A DNA stretch of 22,178 nucleotides. Source: Pigoraptor chileana (taxonomy: Eukaryota > Opisthokonta > Filasterea). Below, in pieces: positions 17,854 through 22,178 of this stretch. Every line of letters begins with the position of its first letter. Within the stretch, counting starts at the first letter, position 1. Position numbers and translations under genes: made by a program. The stretch lies in the NCBI GenBank assembly GCA_943704495.1, contig CALSCR010004031.1, positions 1 to 22,178 of the forward strand. Direction: 5' to 3'. The notes below the pieces were generated by a model. The model was not told the DNA's origin and did not search any database. It saw only the letters and a list, made by a program, of their open reading frames with translations.

Positions 17854-19924
17854 TATGTTTATGTGTTCACATTAAGGTGCTTGTGTGTGCGTCCAGTGTG
17901 CATGCATGCGCCACACAATGCGTGCCAGTGTGGCACTTTATTGCGCTCAGTACCGAACCCACCTCCCATACTGTCACTCCATAAGACCACACCTAAGCAC
18001 AACAGCGAGGGGGAAAAGAGGACCAGAAAGACAGTGTTATAAGTATGTAATGGAGCATTGGATGAACGGATCACGCAAAGAATCGCAAAGAAAACGAATA
18101 CACACACACACACACACACAACACAACACAGCAAAGTACAACATCACAACACAACACAACACAACACGACATTACTCCAGTGAGACAATCTGTCACTCAC
18201 ATCACTGCGCTCATCGTAAACGCAACGCTTCAAGCATTCGGGTGCCATCCACTGGAATATCAAGGAGACCATTGCAAAGTTTCGATTCGAGTGTTAGTGT
18301 GTACTGACTTCCCTGTGTTCGTGTATGTGTGCATGTGTGTGTGTGTGTGTGTATGTGTGTGTGTGTGTGTGCGTGTGTGCGTATGTGTGTGTGTATGTAT
18401 GCATATGCCTATGCGCGCGCCTGAATGCATCCACGCCACAAACAAAGCACAGATTTTCAGAAAGCGCAAACTTTCAAAATGGTGAGCTAAACAAGTACCT
18501 TGTATGCGATCTTCCCGCCATCTTTGGTCTTCTTGTAGTAGCTGTTGTGCATGCTGCGACTCAGTCCAAAGTCAGACACCATCGCACGGTATTCTCCAAA
18601 CGCATAATTGGATACCATGATGTTGCGCGCGGCCAGGTCTCTGCAGTCACGTGCAGTCACGTGTGCAAAAAGGAGTAAACAAGCACATGTTTGTCAGCAA
18701 TCACTGAAGCAAGTCGTCCGCTGTTACTGATAACGCGCACACACATCACACACAAAAGGGATGCGTGGGTCCGCAGATGTAACCCCTCTCTCTCCCCCCC
18801 CCCCCACCCCCCCCCCCAACACACACAAAAGCAGCGATTGAAAGTGCTTACCTGTGCACAATGCCCACACTGTGGAGATACTCCATTCCCTTCGCAATCT
18901 GCGCATCAAAAATGTGTCCAGAAAAGAAAAACACAATCAGTCTGAGTTATGGCATCTGATGCTTGTGTTTGTGATTGAGTGTGTGTTTAATGACTAACTT
19001 TGTGAAGGCACAAACGACCCCAGCTATGATTGTGTGAGGACGTGTGTTCGTTGCATGTGCGAGTGCGCGTGTATGCTGGCAACCTGTGTCTTTTTATACG
19101 TGGAAGCGTGTGTAGTGTGTGTGTGTGTGAGTGCGCGTTCATACTGGCTACCGGTGGTTTTGTGTGGAAGTGTGTAGTGTGTGTGTGTGTTCGGGCATGT
19201 GCAAGTGTACACGTTTGAATCCCCCACAGATGCACTCACCTGGTGACAGAGAAGCATTAGCAACTTGACAGTCACGTGAGACCGCCGTTGTGATTCGGGT
19301 ATGAGTTGCGTGAACCGGCGGAGGTTTCCATTGGCAACGTATTCGAGTAGAATGTACATCTGACGTTAAGAAAAAAAGGAGAGTGTATGTGTGTTGTTGT
19401 GTGCGTGCAGGAGAGGAGGGGGGGGAGGGAAGGGGGGGTAAGAAATGGAGGATTAAAGTCAGTGTCTTAGGCGCTGTGCCTATGGACTCCATTAGAGGGT
19501 GGGGCAAGAGAGAGTGACCGAGGGAATGAGAAGAAAAGAGGCGAGATGTTGAAGAGGCCTCAGCTGCGCATCTAACAAGGAAGGAAAAGACCCGCCCCGT
19601 TAGTATTATCTGCAGATACTCATACACACGCATACTACAACACAACACGATTTTACAAACACAGTAATACAACAGCACATCACAAGACACATAACACAAC
19701 ATCACATCACAACAAGCACATATAACACAACACAACACAACACAGCTCACCAAAACACACTTACCGGCTCTTCCCGGATGGAAATACCAACAAGGCACAT
19801 AACGTACGGATTGCTGCGGATACATCGGTCATTAAGAATAATTACATCCGTCAGTATTGAATATACACATTTCCCACACGACACACACACATATATACGA
19901 TGGAGACAGTGAGAGCGAGAAAGC

Positions 19925-19980
<56 letters not shown>

Positions 19981-20042
19981 GAGGAAGAGATGCAGGATTC
20001 CAGTCAGTGTCTAAGGCGCTGTGCCCATGGACTCCACAACAC

Positions 20043-20119
<77 letters not shown>

Positions 20120-22003
20120 TAGGATTCCAGTCAGTGTCCAAGGCGCTGTGCCATGGACTCCACAGAGAGAGTGAATGAGAGAGAGAAATAGACAGACAGA
20201 GAGAGCGCAGGAGGAATGCCCAATAGAGCGCAATGAGCGCAATGAGCGCAATGAGCGCGAGCATGTCATGCACATGAACACACCTCAGCCCACGCATGAT
20301 CTTGGCTTCATCAATGAATGCCTGCCGATCCTCAACGCTCGATCCCTGCACATTAGAGTGATATGCGAAGGTAAGCGTGTCTATTTCTGTGTTGTGTGTG
20401 TGTGTGTGTGCATGCACATACACACACGCACACACATACATATATACATATAAACTTGTGCGTGTGTGTGTGTGTGTGGAGAGCGCGAACTACCTCCTTG
20501 AGCGTCTTGACTGCGCATATACGAATGCGGCCCTCTGCCGTTGCCACGCGTGCGCGATAAACAATGCCGAATTCACCTGCACGGCGCACACGCGCACACA
20601 CAATGTCAGTAAACAAACAATATCAATCATCTCATATAATGACATCAACACACCTGCACACGCACACACACATTCATTTTCATACAAACCCACAATACAT
20701 ACACACAGATCCACGCAGATCCACACCCCACACGCTCGCACCCATAATCAATGACCCAGGACCCAAGAAAGGTACGAATGCGGCCGCCTCTGCCGTTGCC
20801 ACGCGTGCGTGATGAACAATGCCGAATTCGCGAAAGCAAAAGAAACCAACACAAAAAAAGCAATCAACACACCAGATCCGATTTCGTCGAGCAAATTCAC
20901 GGCGTGTTTCTCAATTTCAAACTGCGCAAAATCGGCGCTGGCGACGACCTTGTCGACAAACTCTTTGTGGGCCATCAGCCTCTGCCCGTCACGTGATCGC
21001 AGGTATGACCAACGCATTGCTGCGAGCACCAGCGCAATCACACCAATCGACACGATGACTGCGACAGCCACTACAACAGCCTGTCCGGATCCCCTGCTCC
21101 CGGGTGCGGTGACACCGGATGATCGGGCATCCGTCGCCATGACACCCTCCAGCACACCGTCACTGGGCGTGAGACGGGGCGTGTCTCTGTCAGGCGGGGG
21201 GCTGGGCAGCGCGCGTCTGATTCCGCCATTCTCCACTCCGTCGTCCACAACAGCGAGCACCGCATAGTGGTATGGATTGCCCACAACAACGGCGGCGTCG
21301 TCGTAATACCGCTTGTCCCGGTTTAATGCGGCCACTTGCGTCACGTTCTGTCGGTAATTACTTCCGACGCCCCGGTATATCTCATACTGAGTGATGAATC
21401 CGTGAATGTCTTTCACCGTCTCCCATGACAGGCGGAGGGTTCCGGGGGTTACCTCGTACACCCCGATGATCCGGACACTCGGTGGCTCCGACGGCGCGGC
21501 ACTTTTGACGACGACATAGGATGTCGATGAAGTTACTGTTCCATTGACAGGTCGCACTTGAAGTCGGTATCGGTATTCCGTGTCCGGATAGAGATCAGTG
21601 TCGACAAGGGTGGATGTATGCTGGAAGAACGGACGGATGAATGTCTCGCGCGTCTCCCATTGTTCCTTGCACGCATCGTCGTCCGCGAGGAATGCGCCCT
21701 TGCAAAGAGGGACAAATTCCACCGCTGTGCGTTGCAGGCGATATCTGGTGTGGTGTGGAAGGGGTGAGAGACGGATGGGTGAGTGAGAACAAATATTCAC
21801 ACACACACACACCTACACACCCACACACCCATACACACATACAAACACACACGTACACACACACACACACACACACCAAACACACACTACCAAACGCAAT
21901 TCAAACCCAAACAATCATCACAAAGCGTCTTCCACTCAAAATACTCACGCGCAATCCACGCAACCCTCCGTGTCCCAAGTGAGCGTTACCGTTGTGCTTG
22001 TCA
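16429..22003 (-). CDS. Receptor tyrosine kinase with FN3 domains, 3' part
   Basis: Twelve minus-strand exons: 22003-21949, 21744-20873, 20576-20494, 20345-20284, 19813-19765, 19359-19240, 18898-18852, 18640-18499, 18251-18201, 17992-17963, 17540-16934 and 16769-16429. All are GT-AG and in phase, giving the last 819 residues. Numbering from the first visible residue: FN3 at 1-99 (start cut off) and 104-197, membrane helix 240-262, kinase about 292-565, tail to 819. Kinase marks: IGSGEFGIV, Lys333 (CAVK), Glu350, HRDLAARN (429-436), DFG at 453, tandem Tyr464-Tyr465 in the activation loop, KWMAPE and VWSYGVTVWE. HRDLAARN plus WMAPE identify a true tyrosine kinase. The tail has six Tyr-x-Asn motifs (Tyr674, 741, 762, 771, 791, 817), the consensus recognised by GRB2-type SH2 domains. 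The usual Pro before WMAPE is absent (KIAYKWMAPE). The 5' end, with signal peptide and further ectodomain, lies beyond the right edge. Ligand unknown; class certain. Confidence 0.92.
16510..16674 (-). repeat. Coding minisatellite, Ser-Pro-Tyr-Asp-Asn units
   Basis: The tail of the tyrosine kinase gene contains imperfect units of about 27 bases encoding SPYDNAPV(H/D). Intact copies centre on Tyr741, Tyr762, Tyr771 and Tyr791. Two copies are degenerate, with Cys in place of Tyr: SSCDHAAPV (Cys752) and SLCNIAPDT (Cys780). The two most similar neighbouring units are 759-767 and 769-777. Confidence 0.88.
17541..17962 (-). repeat. RTK intron 10 with CA, ACCC and AT microsatellites
   Basis: On the plus strand, CA and CCCACA repeats at about 17705-17812 are followed by (AT)n at about 17819-17858, then mixed sequence. 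A frame of His- and Thr-rich codons upstream of the acceptor at 17541 is translated microsatellite, not an exon extension. Confidence 0.75.
17963..17992 (-). other. 30-base microexon of the RTK gene
   Basis: Minus-strand TTAG, then 30 bases encoding VWSYGVTVWE, then a GTGGGT donor; phase 0 at both ends. It supplies kinase helix F (DVWSYGVTVWE), joining RSD of the exon ending at 18201 to TFSFGEVPYA of the exon starting at 17540. Without it the kinase would lack helix F, so constitutive inclusion is expected. Confidence 0.9.
18101..18172. repeat. (CA)n then CAACA-type repeat in RTK intron 9
   Basis: A pure CA run at about 18101-18120 passes into ACAAC/ACACA pentamers to about 18170. It lies between the exon ending at 18201 and the microexon. 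Confidence 0.8.
18320..18403. repeat. (GT)n block in RTK intron 8
   Basis: Long GT-rich block on the plus strand, read as CA in the transcript, between exons at 18499 and 18251. Confidence 0.85.
18794..18817. repeat. Poly-C tract in RTK intron
   Basis: Twelve C, one A, eleven C on the plus strand, giving poly-G in the transcript. The G-rich strand could form a quadruplex. It lies just downstream of the donor at 18851, in the intron separating IVH(R) from DLAARN. Confidence 0.85.
19411..19438. repeat. G-rich tract in RTK intron
   Basis: Several G runs of 3-8 on the plus strand (C-rich in the transcript) in the intron between 19765 and 19359. The strand is opposite to the poly-C tract at 18794. 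Confidence 0.75.
19449..20162. repeat. Three copies of a 43-base element beside (GA)n tracts
   Basis: Copies at 19449-19491, 19994-20036 and 20121-20162 share GTCAGTGTC, AGGCGCTGTGCC and ATGGACTCCA. The second and third differ by one substitution and a one-base gap; the first differs from the second at about four positions. They sit in two different introns of the tyrosine kinase gene. The second and third are each bordered by long (GA)n tracts (about 19928-19983 and 20042-20118), the first by a purine-rich stretch. This could be a short dispersed element or an intronic minisatellite that has spread. Confidence 0.85.
20222..20262. repeat. 9-base minisatellite GAGCGCAAT
   Basis: About four copies of GAGCGCAAT in tandem on the plus strand, some 20 bases beyond the donor of the exon ending at 20284. 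Confidence 0.85.
20773..20829 (-). pseudogene. Intronic duplicate of part of RTK kinase exon
   Basis: These 57 bases are nearly identical to 20520-20574, the part of the kinase exon coding for EFGIVYRARVATAEGRIRI. There are about two substitutions and one 2-base insertion. The copy lies in the intron directly upstream of the real exon. It lacks an AG acceptor at the matching position (the real exon is preceded by GTGCAG), and the 2-base insertion shifts the frame, so it cannot replace the real exon. Confidence 0.85.
21796..21895. repeat. (CA)n tracts in the first visible RTK intron
   Basis: Interrupted CA repeat on the plus strand (GT in the transcript), in the intron between 21949 and 21744, close to the acceptor. 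Confidence 0.8.
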
Positions 22004-22178
22004 CTGCTCATGCGTTCAGGTGTGCATCGGTAGCATTCGAGAAGTTATTGTTATTGTTTGTTTTTAGTGGCGAGTTTACGGGTCGTCAGACTTGCAATTA
22101 TTGTTGAATCATGTAGGAACAGGTACAAGATAGTGCATAGAGAGATTCCACCATGCAAACACATTCGCTCAGTCAAGT
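22004..22178 (-). other. Partial RTK intron at the right edge
   Basis: It ends with the acceptor GAGCAG at 22005-22004. No upstream exon is recognisable in the remaining 175 bases, so the 5' part of the gene is outside. Confidence 0.6.

Noticed and set aside
20748-20872. Read-through of the RTK membrane exon into the following intron, which looks hydrophobic
   Set aside because: The GTGTGT donor at 20872 joins in phase to the exon at 20576, restoring GSGEFG. The hydrophobic look comes from intron sequence and the duplicated exon fragment in the wrong frame.
1-22178. CRISPR array, tRNA or rRNA genes, transposase or reverse transcriptase frames
   Set aside because: None seen: the tandem repeats lack spacer structure, no cloverleaf was recognised, and no frame carries transposon or polymerase motifs.

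Overview
The window is nuclear DNA of an intron-rich eukaryote, most likely a unicellular holozoan (ichthyosporean, filasterean or choanoflagellate grade). The genus cannot be fixed from sequence alone. The evidence is a bona fide receptor tyrosine kinase (catalytic loop HRDLAARN, two FN3 domains, one membrane helix, a tail rich in Tyr-x-Asn motifs), a PX protein closely resembling the animal TKS5/p47phox adaptors, and spliceosomal GT-AG introns of about 150-650 bases. Introns and spacers are loaded with (GT)n, (CA)n and (GA)n.

Layout, left to right. (1) On the minus strand, 633 down to 218 and on past the left edge, lies the 5' end of a PX-domain adaptor gene (two exons seen). (2) A divergent spacer of about 1 kb follows. 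(3) On the plus strand, 1602-4793, is eIF3f in 7 exons (286 aa). (4) On the plus strand, 5536-6621, is an intronless 361-aa gene with a possible ABM-like alpha+beta-barrel region. (5) 6622-8280 has no gene I can support. (6) On the plus strand, 8281-15343, is a 10-exon, 1129-aa receptor-like kinase: signal peptide, Pmp-like parallel beta-helix, two EGF-like modules, membrane helix, TKL-type kinase with a non-RD catalytic loop. (7) A convergent spacer, 15344-16428, carries a decayed copy of part of the next gene. (8) On the minus strand, 22003 down to 16429, is the 3' part of the receptor tyrosine kinase (12 exons, last 819 residues). Its 5' end is outside the window.

The two receptor kinases converge tail to tail but are not close relatives: one is TKL-like and the other a true tyrosine kinase. 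All exon joins given here were checked by hand for GT-AG borders and continuous reading phase. The most interesting points are the repeat-built Tyr-Asp-Asn tail, with some copies changed to Cys; the chlamydial-Pmp-like ectodomain on a TKL receptor with a roughly 70-residue insertion before helix C; a 30-base microexon in the tyrosine kinase; a very recent duplication of part of a kinase exon into the neighbouring intron; and the TKS5-like PX gene. I saw no tRNA, rRNA, CRISPR array or transposon with recognisable coding capacity.
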